This document shows, one piece after another, positions 59,901 to 64,000 of a DNA stretch of 64,000 nt (its first letter is position 1; each line of letters begins with the position of its first letter). The DNA comes from an uncultured Lachnospiraceae bacterium (GTDB taxonomy: Bacteria; Bacillota; Clostridia; Lachnospirales; Lachnospiraceae). Under the pieces are notes generated by a model, which saw only the letters and a program-made list of their open reading frames with translations, had not been told where the DNA came from and made no database searches. The position numbers and the translations under genes are program-made. The stretch spans positions 1 through 64,000 of the forward strand of contig CANQVH010000014.1 of assembly GCA_947627245.1 (NCBI GenBank), in the 5' to 3' direction.

Positions 59901-61770
59901 CACGGTATACGAGCTGACGACGGACGAGGAAGGCAACACGGTTGAGACGAAGGTCGAAAGCTGGACGTCGAAGGAAGGCGAGACGCACGACTTCGGCAGC
60001 AAGCTGAAGGCAGGCGGAAGCTACGTGATGCGTGAGACAGTCGCTCCGGACGGATATGCATACACGAACGACATCGAGTTCACAATCGACAAGGACGGCA
60101 AGGTGACGACTGACGCTCAGACGGTAACGGATGAGGACGGCAACCCGGTATATCTGGTAGAGGATGCACCGCTGCACTTCCATGTTGACAAGGTTGAGCT
60201 TGGCAACGGCGAGGAGCTGGACGGCGCAGAGCTTACAGTATATGAAGTAACGACAGACGAGAACGGCAACCGCGTAGAGACGAAGGTTGAGAGCTGGACG
60301 TCGAAGAAGGGCGAGAACCACGACTTTGGCGCGGGTCTGAAGGCAGGCGGAAGCTACGTGCTTCGCGAGGAGCTGGCTCCGACCGGATACGCTTACACGA
60401 GCGATATCGAGTTTACGGTCGATAAGGACGGCAAGGTTACGGCGAATATGCCGACGACGACGGATGCCGAGGGCAACACGGTATATCTGGTAGAGGATGC
60501 GCCGATCATCGGTTCCGTGACGCTGAAAAAGACGAGCGAGACGACAGGCGATGTGCTGGCAGGCGCGGCATTCCAGTTGTACTACAAGACGACTGAGACC
60601 GAGAGCGGCTGGGCGCTGTACAACAACGCGGCGTATGTGACCGGTATTGACGGCACGCTGACGATCAGCGGCCTGACGGCGAATGACTACTACTTCGTTG
60701 AGACGGAGGCTCCGGAAGGATTTGTAATCGCGACGGATGAGAACGGTGCGCCGAAGCAGTATCCGTTCACAATCGCTCCGGACGAGGCTGACAGGACGAA
60801 GGCAGAAATATCCGTGACGCTGGATGTGACGAACGCTCCGGAGGAAGAGGATACGAGCCTTGTGGTGACGAAGCAGTTGGTATACCAGAACGAGCTTTGG
60901 AACGCAGTGGACGCGACCTTCTATGTGGCGCTGTTTGATGACGCAGCATTGACGAACCGCGTATCTGAGGTACAGGCGATCGAGTTCAAGGATATGAATA
61001 CATCCTCGACGACGTTTGAGAAGCTCGAAGCGGGCAAGACCTACTACGTGGCAGAGACGACGGCGGACGGCACGGTGGTGAATGACATCGGCGGCGCACT
61101 GGCAACCGGCGAGATCTACAAGGTAGATTTCTACAACGACAATGTGGTGACGGTTGAAAAGGGCAACGGTACGCAGGTGATCTACTTCCGCAACGTATTC
61201 ACGGAGCTGCCGACAGAGTTCTACCGTGAGGGCAGACTGACGATCACGAAGCAGTTGCTCGGCGCGGACGGAGTACTCAAGAAGAGCAACAAGACGTTCT
61301 ACGCAGGTATCTTCGACGACGCGGAGTTCACGAAGCTGTCCGAGAACGTATCTAAGAACATTGTGAAACTGGCGATGGGGGGAAGGTCTTCGGTATCCGA
61401 CAGCGTGAATGTTGCGGTGGCGAATGAGGGCCAGACGACCGTATATGTGACCGAGGTTGACGAGAACGGCAAGCCGGTAGCCGGAGCGGCATCGTTCCAG
61501 TACGATGTATCCGTGGACGGCACGACAGTCACGATGGATATCGACCATCTTGAGGGCGCGGCCGTGATCACGAACAAAGAGCGTGAGAAGGAGACCGAGA
61601 CGGAAGGCTACCACGAGGAAGAGACAGAGGGTACGGTTCCGAAGTCGACGAAGGCCGTGAAGACGGGTGATGAGACGCCGATTGCGCTGTACATCGGATT
61701 GCTGCTGGCGGCGGCACTGCTGCTGATCGTGGCGTTCGTACTGAAGCGCAGAAAACGCAACCAAGGCTGA
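41959..61770 (+). CDS. giant cell-wall-anchored adhesin of about 44 isopeptide-type domains (6,603 residues)
   Basis: The protein is about 700 kDa. Layout: signal peptide (1-30); Glu/Thr/Ser-rich segment (about 35-136); a beta domain (about 140-300); a domain like the choice-of-anchor A adhesin head (about 305-655, with FGHVIAPKAD and CLIGKSVTLNGEG). A long stalk follows. Stalk domains are FctA/Spy0128-like (GxKxLxGRxL...FTFxL) and DUF5979-like (GxLxVxKxVxG...LPxGxYTVTE) in the first half, mostly FctA-like in 3700-5500, and SpaA/CnaB-like near 5520-6270. Most domains show an early Lys, a Glu in YxVTE and an Asn in FxNxY, the triad that forms Lys-Asn isopeptide cross-links. The C-terminus has VKTGD (6567-6571), a hydrophobic span and KRRKRNQG, a sortase signal with an atypical first residue. 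AAAGGGG precedes ATG 41959. No sortase is in the window. Confidence 0.93.
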   Translation: MKKTSRISRLLAMLLALAMIVNSQGMTAMAAVIGGVTGGTKQTEAPQTETEKESLKEEETEVESESESEGLTPAEKEAMSEAAAETELEAETEVQTEAPIETEALTEAPAETEAPAETEVLTEAETELESEAIVEEESETETESESETELPEFAEPQTYTYEDGKVTIEVTVPEGVKLPYGAEMRVEPVPEDSKEYAEAVEAVETANPDVVFNEHVFYDIYFVTKEGVEVEPVGGEVSVQMRFNDPLKTEVEDVSGDPVAVVSHIQDNGELEDVTDEVNLNRKDEVKAVEFSTDSFTIYGAGAGVQNNYETTDTIPSYSLKYLLEGYNAVAIKDTDGNGGDIVMNQHTMGGILAQGNLKGTSGAGYADSPLVNPSYIAGLVETADLTWKENGQERHGRGLVGGKLNGRHTYYWKPLYVGSINNTVTDPCDIPAGENGENGGKYLNGSTNVYNEIGVGGDGKSGESAPIYRTDKYVDWSTLRNAVVSGMDYLAGDTEDKEIPEKAPNGNLYGQNGAPFPIELGSKVSLTLGDKCHIDNNGFHIELIGDGSIHDTKTIINIKDSGEVHVPIIKSVNGVTLNTTEGDATGTSIVFTFPNATKVLMSEAPMFGHVIAPKADIITGGGNYSGCLIGKSVTLNGEGHMWPYTGETLIPDQEGFHASKQVDGKAPKLEENKKFTFHLYELKNGIWDPLATAENDGSKIYLGDQTYAENSQGDHWYLIREDWTPINGYEISKVLYVVKVHVEKKSETINGTTTTEWFVTEKKYYKTSADSPEALINEDHSIKAELLGESIPEDGVVFNNTTEEEKGSLRIKKNVTVNGEPTTGTLMDDTYTFTITKNGDRRFNAKREIKIVNGKSTVEYVELDNLDPGWYTVTEEYRSGIDVKPNRIQSVEVKANNTAEVPTVEFTNNKTVRGEFSLSGKKTVDNEDLTDDEKNHKFIFTLKRPVWDIQEKKYVWGDEKSTTNEDETFTFENLEYDYLEGTDYWYLIEEKEGTDDYVYSKAKYLVHVNVTYRLLSDKITTTYYKVPEGKENSIIETKSGSTLLGDYHYYDIDNTGLEQKTEAEFDNERLGELSVTKAVSGTAPESDASYEVTVKPAEGQTGIDMSGVKVKKGDRDITSEVTVAENSVKFSFKAGETVTLSKLPKGKYVVEETSSGKFIKEYTVGDSTDKQNDPVTVEIKKGATSASVTVTNTYPTDAKMSLKANKTLTNGTLGDDYSFTLKLTGDSTGLVVKDAEGRDLTNNLKDAGIVRGNNASGEILFDGFTFSKEGTYTFTLSENIPESEDDGIEYDAAEYTITVEVELDKSTTPYQYKVADVTATKKADKSDAESAKTAETDIKVELDKDGVYKINSGITFANRVKKGKLSVTKEVLGNTADDEAIYTVHVTGELTKEQWDEVLEDNDGKNLGLLYSKENSDEVIGLQFSIRKGETVMIDKLPIGNYHVEELIEGEVAYEASYAVGADETKKSDGIDVGVPDEEEEPAGYTVKITNTYPNEVSVAFGGTKHVEVKGTDVDENTVYPDATFTFKLYNAVETEDGGYTVSGDAIQSVDVTMPLESGEDGSFVFDEASLGEAVKGALTYKKADTYYYIVRETVKETEKGFTYDGTTYVIKVEVTKSTDGKNLEAAASIVFPAGKELKRAEDGIFYGLDFTNTYTYGDLVVEKAVLASEGVADPNKEYTIYVTNTEGKDLSGAMVAVTGDDGVFGEAQAVTADQLTSDNTVIVLKLKGSQKAKITQLPLGYYHVEEIIPTNEEGDYSATYEGGIEVADKKGVNVELEQGEDKTTSDRVTVKNTYPNQGELRVRKKVTGTWLPDADTTEYTIEISREDEAAMTGAEVSKVAAGVETKADNALAADSSKITVELKAGEEIVVRNLAPGGYVVKETTQDEAFTTQVTVTTTPNIGENTLKTEPGAEVEFYFGYKDTVSVEIQNDYKNKGALEIKKTVDGTTAPSDDTWYEITVEGPAGAFTAENVGKASEKYMPGVPSDDGSKVTFKLRKDGSVKFENLPAGDYTVTEAGSGFTKKLTVDSATEGSESATVNLSGEKTEGTVTVNNHYPNKTSMKLKGTKAVVGKKLEDQKYSFYINLESTVPEGNKDGATLEHEEKIYNSDTEIDFGSITFTKNGEYTFKIGENDPDDTDVNKDDSIYKVTVNVDNVNGDYQITKVEITNDKSNVSKTYDKNAEGGEWPADGEPFELPEYVKDGATASFINDVKTGTLHVNKTVIEGDVAVDPNATYTVNVTADVDWSHVTVDGAVSTDITETKEGEEDVVVGKSFEIKGGATVTLNNLPVGTYTVTEESGTEYVASYVVSEDGKTTEDESNEKVVLGYQDEKTVAITNTYPENVSMSLKGTKQVEDGLLGTYSFKLIKVDGPDGVAIDEADADGSLTVQNAGETFTFNGITFSAAGTYTFEVSEVEDKDNSGIEYDKTKYRVTVKVAKTADGTTYEITEAKIETIKTVKADEEGNETTQVTATEVYGTSEGEKALPESNAFTLPDKTFTNREKRGTLQVEKIVVGDPATIAAHTSDEYTVRVTNDKINWGDDQIEIKSSVGDEKVTTDLIGANAAGKENAVIGKEFTIAKGEIVTFSGLPIGEYTVEEILPTGETAALYTATVEGVKVEDAEPTEDVVGGTVTVEDGGTATVTVTNTYPTKASVDFDGMKTLEVIGGTTAPQATFTFELYETDDEYSLDGAKKIDSAFIDDLATAGSKEFNFKSIDYTDVGTHYYVIKETVTVTDGDGGFTNDTRLHKITVVVTKDKATNKLVATKTDVDKTGFNFTNTYTYGSLSVQKVVSGRAPEGEEYSVTVSSTKNFAKAKVQINSDKPTSFEENDVKEKDGMYSYTFTLGANDVAKFTELPVGSYTVTEETPEGVNYAATYNVAGSDEESGTDSTGATVKLTPTVKEGNVTITNTYTNKGELSIVKTTDGSWAPDSETYTITVTGGPEGADLSSDEIEVTFDGISATSEQVQKDKNSIVLQMPKDVTVKISGLMPGDYTVTEKLPENANYAATYSVKVNGVVAMDAKGGVKDRTDAPKVEIENNKSTSVEVKNTYPEIGELKIKKVVTGETKDLYTTDVYEITVAGTAGEDMSGAEVKGAIADSVSVSDDGKTITFKMNADGTVTITGLKKGNYTVTETSEGNYVASYTYTSDGSNVDSVEGIPLGTVASQDVTVTNTYPNELHLTIEGDKKLVGRDLGDGEFTFKLRDLSAPEKATLTDAVEEGALTTGNNVETGMFKFEGITFRKEGTYTFEISEVIGTDEDVTYDRVVYTATVVVVKDDDTNQYKVESVTVTAADEAGNVTVSEPKFEGEGNNWAVTLPKHTGADTATFVNEIKKGSLIIKKTSIDGYAEDIFTFHVTLNGTPYDGKAKLNDGTELSIENGVLNLKGGQTATIDGILYGTAYVVTENKDGAYTPEQQEFSGTISATTPTISAEYVNTYETNDVNFQPEVTKTVNGRPAPKVDGETYTFKLTVVKKDAEGNIVEGGWTETKELTLEGVDAEGILRAFAQFENHTFKKADRGYTYVYTITEDIPEKAKENGNVLDGVTYDDTVYTYEVTIVDDAKGHLTAEVVKKTTRNGVEVKDGNEQIVTGDAMGTVTATFVNEYEAAGLGEVSGTKTLTGRQLDDRMFTFQVKNAKGDVVGEAQNVGGSFTIKNIGKEKAENGTVLPFTLEDVGKDLSGYKLVELIPTDAKDNTKDGVRYTTKDYKLNVSVSDDGDGSLTVSVTVVKGPAFFQNTYNTEETIGLDATKKLIGRKLGNGEFTFVLAAADDVNEGTVQNPTVQNDADGKIDFGEDAIKITLSDMDDVYPTVDEKGESISTKYFKYTLTEQPTDNVEGSESTVTNDPVPMRTLTLKATYNWTTGVLTLAWEDDADEQVFVNNYDIRKKTGVELSKKLTGLDLATHPFTFDLEKQNDDGGWTRIVSKINDAEGNISFADAIEIALSDLRIDPEAEDSAANYYKERTFTYRVKESIPEKPNADMDYDDHSYVFTVVAKYNYETGELELTRNESKDDKTFTNTWSAEASVPLIGYKMLKDMKLKEHKYSFNVYHVETRVDGKTVWTASADEKPVIGPVWNEANGAITFGSLEYNLSHIELEDGSYPAETFFYYKVVEAEPEKDDNLQGSVSYDKSERNVTVRVTYNAVTGKMEAKLVSVTDLLVFVNDYDTEETIGLNAKKEMLGRDLTQEDLDTYTFTLAAADSAYAHTVQTKDPQKLKMVGEDAVVDFGEAAIKIELDDMTGMRATDVEGEYKKEFRYTLTESGNRPHVTNAAAQTLTLVAIYNENSGRLTLAWQNAPADVKFTNTYAATGLGELEGKKLLEGREIKDGEFTFQVKNANGEVVGEATNTGSSFKITGIGKALDADGKVLPFTQDDVGKEITGFTLTEDRGSDPKIVKYDSKSYPLTITVSIGDDSELKVEVDGGPDVKFENEYDTSYEVTLQAKKEMLGRALNTDDVAGYTFTLTEDVPEDTEGSEFKSTVLADNSTDGLELTEDGGAIIDFNNQPVVRITLADMDDADKSGSDGIWRKDFHYTLTETGTRPGVTNDPDAKKLTLHATYNYNTGVLSATWEEGLDDLTFRNTYEATGSFSFEGKKVLEGRNLEDDNRKFRFSVVETKDGTPTGKSWIVRNNGGTIDFGPFAYTLNKDQDDTGIYVYRIREIVGETDKGYTYDDSVYEVTAEVEDNKEGKLIATKKSVTKNGEAVADQTVTFTNKYEATGSITFDGVKTLEGKDLNDERFQFSYVEMKQTSGGNTPTGASGIVRNDDKGKVSFGPFTYTKNKDADGTGTYVYRIREIVGDLDGDYTYDDTYYDVTVVVTDNGDGTLKTQKTRVTKNGTEDVTAVAFENEYDVQAQTGLDATKVLVGRKLKKGEFAFTLKEEKGSEGTLDISKAMAVNDEDGNIVFADDTITIELADMTGMQPTGAENEYAKDFTYTLTEAPTSNKSVTSDLRRERMLTLRATYNKKTGSLTLAWLNELPDLTFTNTYDTQEKTGVELTKELTGLDLAMHPFTFDLEKKTGENEWTRIISKINDAKGKVSFANAITVRLADMLNEDGVTYAEDKTFTYRVKESIPEKPNADMDYDDHSYEFTVDAHYDFASGKLTLTKHEPENGKTFTNTWFAEAAVPLTGSKTLEDKKLEAGKYSFAVYHAEDVEVVNGKETVKAGAKPVLGPVANEENGSITFGSLTYYLEDIVNADGSYPAEKTFNYKVVELAGNEQGVSYDESVKNVIVKVTYNRVTGKMNATLESGTDRLIFVNDYDTDETIGLHASKVIDGRELTAEDEGKFTFTLAAVDPAYAKTVTKATATNGANGVIDFGNAAVTIELDDMTGMQPTGTEGEYTKQFAYTLTESPKAENAEDDGVTNNTTPKNLTLIATYNEISGLLTLAWAEGSDNQTFINTYEATGKLSLEAQKLMADGTTPVPEIFWFTAEAVSAVKADGTEVELEGPTKTKVHNDADGKVSFPNFVEYSLADVGTTFTYTVTEDIPADRGIYLYDETVYTVTVTLEDNGDGTLSVRKTITKDDGTEITEPMQFVNDVTDVKLDKVNEAGDKVVGAKLQIKDAEGKVVDEWTTTEEIHELTGKLEAGKTYTLEEVEAPVGYGTAKAVEFTVTLDGKITVDGKEVTLVTMVDKHIYFNVNKVDLTNDEELDNATLTVYEADENGEIVGEAIESWTSKKGETHDFGSSLKAGGSYVLREEAAPDGYAFTSDIPFTVDEDGTVTAEMRTTKNADDETVYLVDDKPLHFNVNKVDLTNDEELDNATLTVYEVDENGEIVGEAIESWTSKKGETHDFGSSLKAGGSYVLREEAAPDGYAFTSDIPFTVDEDGTVTAEMRTTKNADDETVYLVDDKPLHFNVNKTEVGDNSKEVAGAEITVYELTTDEEGNTVETKVDSWISKEGETHDFGGKLKAGSKYVMRETVAPDGYAYTNDIEFTIDKDGKVTTDAQTVTDEDGNPVYLVEDAPLHFNVNKTEVGDNSKEVAGAEITVYELTTDEEGNTVETKVESWTSKEGETHDFGSKLKAGGSYVMRETVAPDGYAYTNDIEFTIDKDGKVTTDAQTVTDEDGNPVYLVEDAPLHFHVDKVELGNGEELDGAELTVYEVTTDENGNRVETKVESWTSKKGENHDFGAGLKAGGSYVLREELAPTGYAYTSDIEFTVDKDGKVTANMPTTTDAEGNTVYLVEDAPIIGSVTLKKTSETTGDVLAGAAFQLYYKTTETESGWALYNNAAYVTGIDGTLTISGLTANDYYFVETEAPEGFVIATDENGAPKQYPFTIAPDEADRTKAEISVTLDVTNAPEEEDTSLVVTKQLVYQNELWNAVDATFYVALFDDAALTNRVSEVQAIEFKDMNTSSTTFEKLEAGKTYYVAETTADGTVVNDIGGALATGEIYKVDFYNDNVVTVEKGNGTQVIYFRNVFTELPTEFYREGRLTITKQLLGADGVLKKSNKTFYAGIFDDAEFTKLSENVSKNIVKLAMGGRSSVSDSVNVAVANEGQTTVYVTEVDENGKPVAGAASFQYDVSVDGTTVTMDIDHLEGAAVITNKEREKETETEGYHEEETEGTVPKSTKAVKTGDETPIALYIGLLLAAALLLIVAFVLKRRKRNQG
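53164..54864 (+). repeat. four-domain block A of a higher-order duplication in the adhesin
   Basis: Residues 3736-4302 hold four domains in the order TIGLDATKK, KTGVELSKK, EASVPLIGYK and TIGLNAKKE. The same order of types recurs in block B (56491-58146). Within the second domain a stretch near 53851-53917 is almost identical in bases to 57141-57207. Confidence 0.8.
56491..58146 (+). repeat. four-domain block B of the higher-order duplication
   Basis: Residues 4845-5396 repeat the block A order as QTGLDATKV, KTGVELTKE, EAAVPLTGSK and TIGLHASKV. The blocks start 3,327 bases apart, with four other domains between them (54865-56490). The last two of those, near 55690 and 56090, are themselves close relatives in tandem. 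Confidence 0.8.
58852..60504 (+). repeat. five tandem SpaA-type domain repeats, 327-336 bases each
   Basis: Units start at 58852, 59179, 59506, 59842 and 60178 (residues 5632-6182). Units 1 and 2 are nearly identical in bases, units 3 and 4 likewise, and unit 5 is more divergent. Each encodes an FxV(N/D)K...ESWTSK(K/E)GE(T/N)HDFG...PDGYA(F/Y)T domain. The pairwise identity points to recent unequal crossing-over. Confidence 0.92.
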
Positions 61771-61842
61771 TTTCCGCACAGACGTGCGAAATGAGGGCCG
61801 GGACCGGATCTGATCCGGCGGAAAACGAAATACAGTAACACA

Positions 61843-61875
61843 GGGGGCGCCGCAGGATTGTGGCGCTTCCTTTTT
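61843..61875 (+). terminator. intrinsic terminator after the giant adhesin gene
   Basis: A 12-pair stem (61843-61854 with 61859-61870, including three G-T pairs) has a GGAT tetraloop and is followed by TTTTT. A separate perfect inverted repeat with 7-base arms around a single T lies just before it at 61804-61818. Confidence 0.85.
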
Positions 61876-61897
61876 GACAAGATTTAAAGGATTGGAA

Positions 61898-61927
61898 TTG
61901 ACAGAACAGGGAATTACAGGATATGAT
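61898..61927 (+). promoter_or_regulatory. promoter of the pyridoxamine-kinase-like gene
   Basis: TTGACA at 61898-61903 and TATGAT at 61922-61927 with an 18-base spacer, placed right after the adhesin terminator and 38 bases before the start codon. Confidence 0.65.
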
Positions 61928-61965
61928 TACTCAGATGTTCCATTAATTTATTGAGGTGAGCATAC

Positions 61966-62802
61966 ATGAAAGCAGACCATAATCATCAGAAGAAGATCGC
62001 CGTAATCAATGATTTTTCCGGTTTCGGGCGCTGCTCGATCGCGGTGGCGCTCCCGATCATTTCCGCGATGCGGATCCAGTGCTGTCCGGTTCCGACGTCG
62101 ATCTTTTCCAATCATACCGGTTTTGACAGCTTTTTTTTCGAGGACTACACCGACCGGATGCAGGCATATATTGATGAATGGAAGAAGCTGGGGCTGGAAT
62201 TTTGCGGCATCAGCAGCGGTTTCCTCGGTTCGAAGGAGCAGATCCGGATCGTGATTCGATTTTTCCGGGAATTTCGCAGGGAGGATACGATCATTGTCGT
62301 GGATCCGGTCATGGGAGACTATGGGAAGCCGTACCCGACGTATACGCCGCAGATGTGCGAGGAGATGAAGAAGCTCGTGACGTATGCCGACATCCTGACG
62401 CCGAATCTGACGGAGGCGTGCATCCTGACGGACACACCGTATCATCCGGATCACTGGAGGATGAAGGAGATCGTCGGTCTGGCGGAGAAGCTCGGCGCGC
62501 TCGGGCCGTCGAAGGTGGTGATCACGGGGATCCCGCAGGGGGGATTTATCGCGAATTACTGCCATGAGCAGGGGAAACCGGGCAAGATCCGGCGCACGCA
62601 CAAGGTGGGCACACAGCGCTCGGGGACCGGGGATATCTTCGCGGCGATCGTCGCGGCGGACGCGGTCAACGGCGTGCCGTTTCAGGATTCCGTGCGCAAG
62701 GCGTCGCTCTTCGTCAAGCGCTGTATTGAGCGGTCGATTGAGATGGATCTGCCGCTGACGGACGGGGTGTGTTTTGAAGAGGTGCTTCACAGACTGTCGT
62801 GA
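61966..62802 (+). CDS. pyridoxamine/pyridoxal kinase-like protein (PfkB/ribokinase fold)
   Basis: The 278-residue protein resembles PdxK/PdxY kinases that phosphorylate B6 vitamers for PLP synthesis. Seen are IAVINDFSGFGRCSIAVALP near residue 11, SIFSNHTGF, IIVVDPVMGDYGKPY, LTPNLTEACILT, VVITGIPQGG, and the anion-hole/catalytic-base region THKVGTQRSGTGDIFAAIVAAD, in which GTGD holds the catalytic Asp. In this clostridial variant the family is usually annotated pyridoxamine kinase; other hydroxymethyl substrates remain possible. TGAGGTGAG precedes ATG 61966. PLP-dependent enzymes occur elsewhere in the window (11041, 25073). Confidence 0.88.
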   Translation: MKADHNHQKKIAVINDFSGFGRCSIAVALPIISAMRIQCCPVPTSIFSNHTGFDSFFFEDYTDRMQAYIDEWKKLGLEFCGISSGFLGSKEQIRIVIRFFREFRREDTIIVVDPVMGDYGKPYPTYTPQMCEEMKKLVTYADILTPNLTEACILTDTPYHPDHWRMKEIVGLAEKLGALGPSKVVITGIPQGGFIANYCHEQGKPGKIRRTHKVGTQRSGTGDIFAAIVAADAVNGVPFQDSVRKASLFVKRCIERSIEMDLPLTDGVCFEEVLHRLS

Positions 62803-62909
62803 CAGTTCAAGGCGCGCTTCAGATGGGTGCAATTTTCTATCGAATTTTGCAGGCAAATAAATTTATCTGACTTTTTCTGTGTTTTTCTCTTATGTGTCAT
62901 AAACAGTTG

Positions 62910-62938
62910 TTGCGATTCTGAAAATTATATGGCATAAT
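62910..62938 (+). promoter_or_regulatory. promoter of the BTAD regulator gene
   Basis: TTGCGA at 62910-62915 and CATAAT at 62933-62938 with a 17-base spacer, 45 bases before the start codon. Confidence 0.6.
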
Positions 62939-62983
62939 GGTAACGGGTGACACGGGATTTAGGGAAAGCGAGGTGCGAATATC

Positions 62984-64000
62984 ATGGCGGAGCAGACGTT
63001 GAAGGCGAAGATGCTTGGCGGATTTTCCATTTATTATGAGGGACGTGAGATTGCTCTGGACCGCAATACGACGTCCAAGTCGATGCAGCTTCTGCAGATA
63101 CTTCTGATGAATATTGAAGCCGGAGGGATCGCGAAGACCAGCCTTGCGGACGCGCTGTACGGGCGTGAGGAGGTCGAGAACAAGAACGGCAGTCTGAACA
63201 ATACGATTTTCCGCCTGAAGAAGCAGCTCAAGGCGGGGGGATTCCCCGAAGCGAATTATGTTGTGATCAAGAGGGGCATGTGCCGCTGGGAGGATGAGGC
63301 GATCCCGGTGCAGGTGGATGCGATCGAGTTTGAGAAGCTGATCGAGAAGGGAAAGAAGGAAACGGACCGCGCGGCGAAGACGGAGCTGTATCTGGAGGCG
63401 TGTCGTCTCTATACCGGCGAGTTCCTGCCGAACATGGTTGGCGAGGACTGGGTCGCCGTGCGCAACGTGCATTATCAGGAGCTCTATGAGGAAAGTCTTC
63501 GGGCTTTGTTCGGCTGGCTGCAGGAGGAGGAGCGCTTTGACGAGATCCTTCAGCTTGCGACGACGGCCACAGCGATCTATCCGTTCGACGACTGGGCGCT
63601 CTGGCAGATCGACAGTCTGATCGCGATGTCCCGTTTCCGCGAGGCGATGGAGATCTACGAGAAGGTGACGAAGCTGTTTTTTGACGAGCTTGGGCTGCCG
63701 CCTTCGCCCGAGATGCTGAGCCGCGCGCGCCTGATGGCGGAACGGATCTCGCAGTCCTCCGGGGTCATTCACGATATCAAGCAGAGGATCCGGGAGAGGC
63801 AGAAGTTCCCGGGGGCTTATTATTGTACATATCCGAGCTTTGTCGACATTTACCACGTGATCAGCCGTATGATGGAGCGCAACGGGATGTCGGTGTACCT
63901 GATGTTGTGTACGATCAAGTACACGGGCGGGGACATGGGCTCTGCGGAGAAGGAGCAGGCGGTTTCGAAGGCGCTGCGCGATTCAATCATGGAGGTGCTG
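62984..64000 (+). CDS. BTAD-domain (SARP-like) transcriptional regulator, 3' end outside window
   Basis: The frame is open from ATG 62984 to the last base, 339 codons with no stop. The N-terminal ~100 residues look like a winged-helix DNA-binding unit (KAKMLGGFSIYYEGREI, LADALYGREEVENKNGSLNNTIFRLKKQLK in parts). The bacterial transcriptional activation domain with TPR-like helices follows (VDAIEFEKLIEKG, LYTGEFLPNMVGEDWVAVRN, AIYPFDDWALWQIDSLIAM, YEKVTKLFFDELGLPPSPEM). From about residue 280 there is a third region (FVDIYHVISRMMERNGMSVYLMLCTI) that could be a degenerate GGDEF-like domain. AGGTG precedes the start. Target genes are unknown. Confidence 0.85.
   Translation, partial: MAEQTLKAKMLGGFSIYYEGREIALDRNTTSKSMQLLQILLMNIEAGGIAKTSLADALYGREEVENKNGSLNNTIFRLKKQLKAGGFPEANYVVIKRGMCRWEDEAIPVQVDAIEFEKLIEKGKKETDRAAKTELYLEACRLYTGEFLPNMVGEDWVAVRNVHYQELYEESLRALFGWLQEEERFDEILQLATTATAIYPFDDWALWQIDSLIAMSRFREAMEIYEKVTKLFFDELGLPPSPEMLSRARLMAERISQSSGVIHDIKQRIRERQKFPGAYYCTYPSFVDIYHVISRMMERNGMSVYLMLCTIKYTGGDMGSAEKEQAVSKALRDSIMEVL

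Noticed and set aside
58720-61779. 1,019-codon open frame on the - strand inside the giant adhesin gene
   Set aside because: It is a shadow: the adhesin uses Lys, Glu, Asp, Thr and Val codons whose complements rarely give stops. The translation is Arg/Leu/Val-rich without domains, and the frame has no ribosome-binding site.
1-64000. tRNA or rRNA genes
   Set aside because: No T-loop GGTTCGANTCC-like cloverleaf or rRNA-like stretch was seen in the intergenic spaces read by eye; a covariance scan was not possible.

Overview
The window is a GC-rich stretch of a Gram-positive (Firmicutes) chromosome, most likely a gut-type Clostridia of the Lachnospiraceae kind. The lineage is inferred from gene content: GlmS, RpoD, Rho with a long N-terminal insert, YqeY, a TIGR04086-type membrane protein, a TatD-associated-type radical SAM protein, an LCP ligase, and a giant repeat adhesin with a VKTGD sorting signal. 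No tRNA, rRNA, CRISPR array or insertion sequence was seen. Nearly all genes lie on the + strand; only the CNNM/HlyC-type gene (31039-32313) is on the - strand.

1-18371 is a cell-surface polysaccharide locus. dTDP-sugar genes (rfbB 3' end, rfbA, rfbC) lead into an ABC-2 exporter (Wzm, then Wzt with a C-terminal glycan-recognition domain). A large methyltransferase overlaps wzt, and its middle carries kinase-like catalytic residues, as in the O9a chain terminator WbdD. Then come two double-GT2 enzymes, a polytopic GT-C-like protein, a dTDP-sugar aminotransferase, two single GT2 enzymes, a polyprenyl-phosphate sugar transferase and an LCP ligase. Read together: a lipid-linked 6-deoxysugar polymer is started by the phosphosugar transferase, extended by GT2 enzymes, possibly capped by the bifunctional enzyme, exported by Wzm/Wzt and joined to the wall by LCP.

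18379-29059 is core physiology: glmS, a ClpX paralogue, rpoD, a yqeY-type gene, an Ldh-family dehydrogenase, a class I aminotransferase, and trkA-trkH for potassium uptake. 29171-41152 holds a secreted NlpC/P60 hydrolase, the CNNM/HlyC-type protein, a small membrane protein, rho, rpmE with a structured leader, a DUF1385-prmC-prfA group, and an AT-rich insert. The insert carries an OLD/RloC-like ATPase followed by what looks like the 3' remnant of its rloB-like partner. A radical SAM gene follows.

41566-61770 is a surface-protein locus: a 90-residue protein of unknown role, then one 6,603-codon gene for a wall-anchored fibre of about 44 isopeptide-type Ig-like domains, with clear internal duplications at two scales. 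The window ends with a pyridoxamine-kinase-like gene and the 5' part of a BTAD transcriptional regulator.
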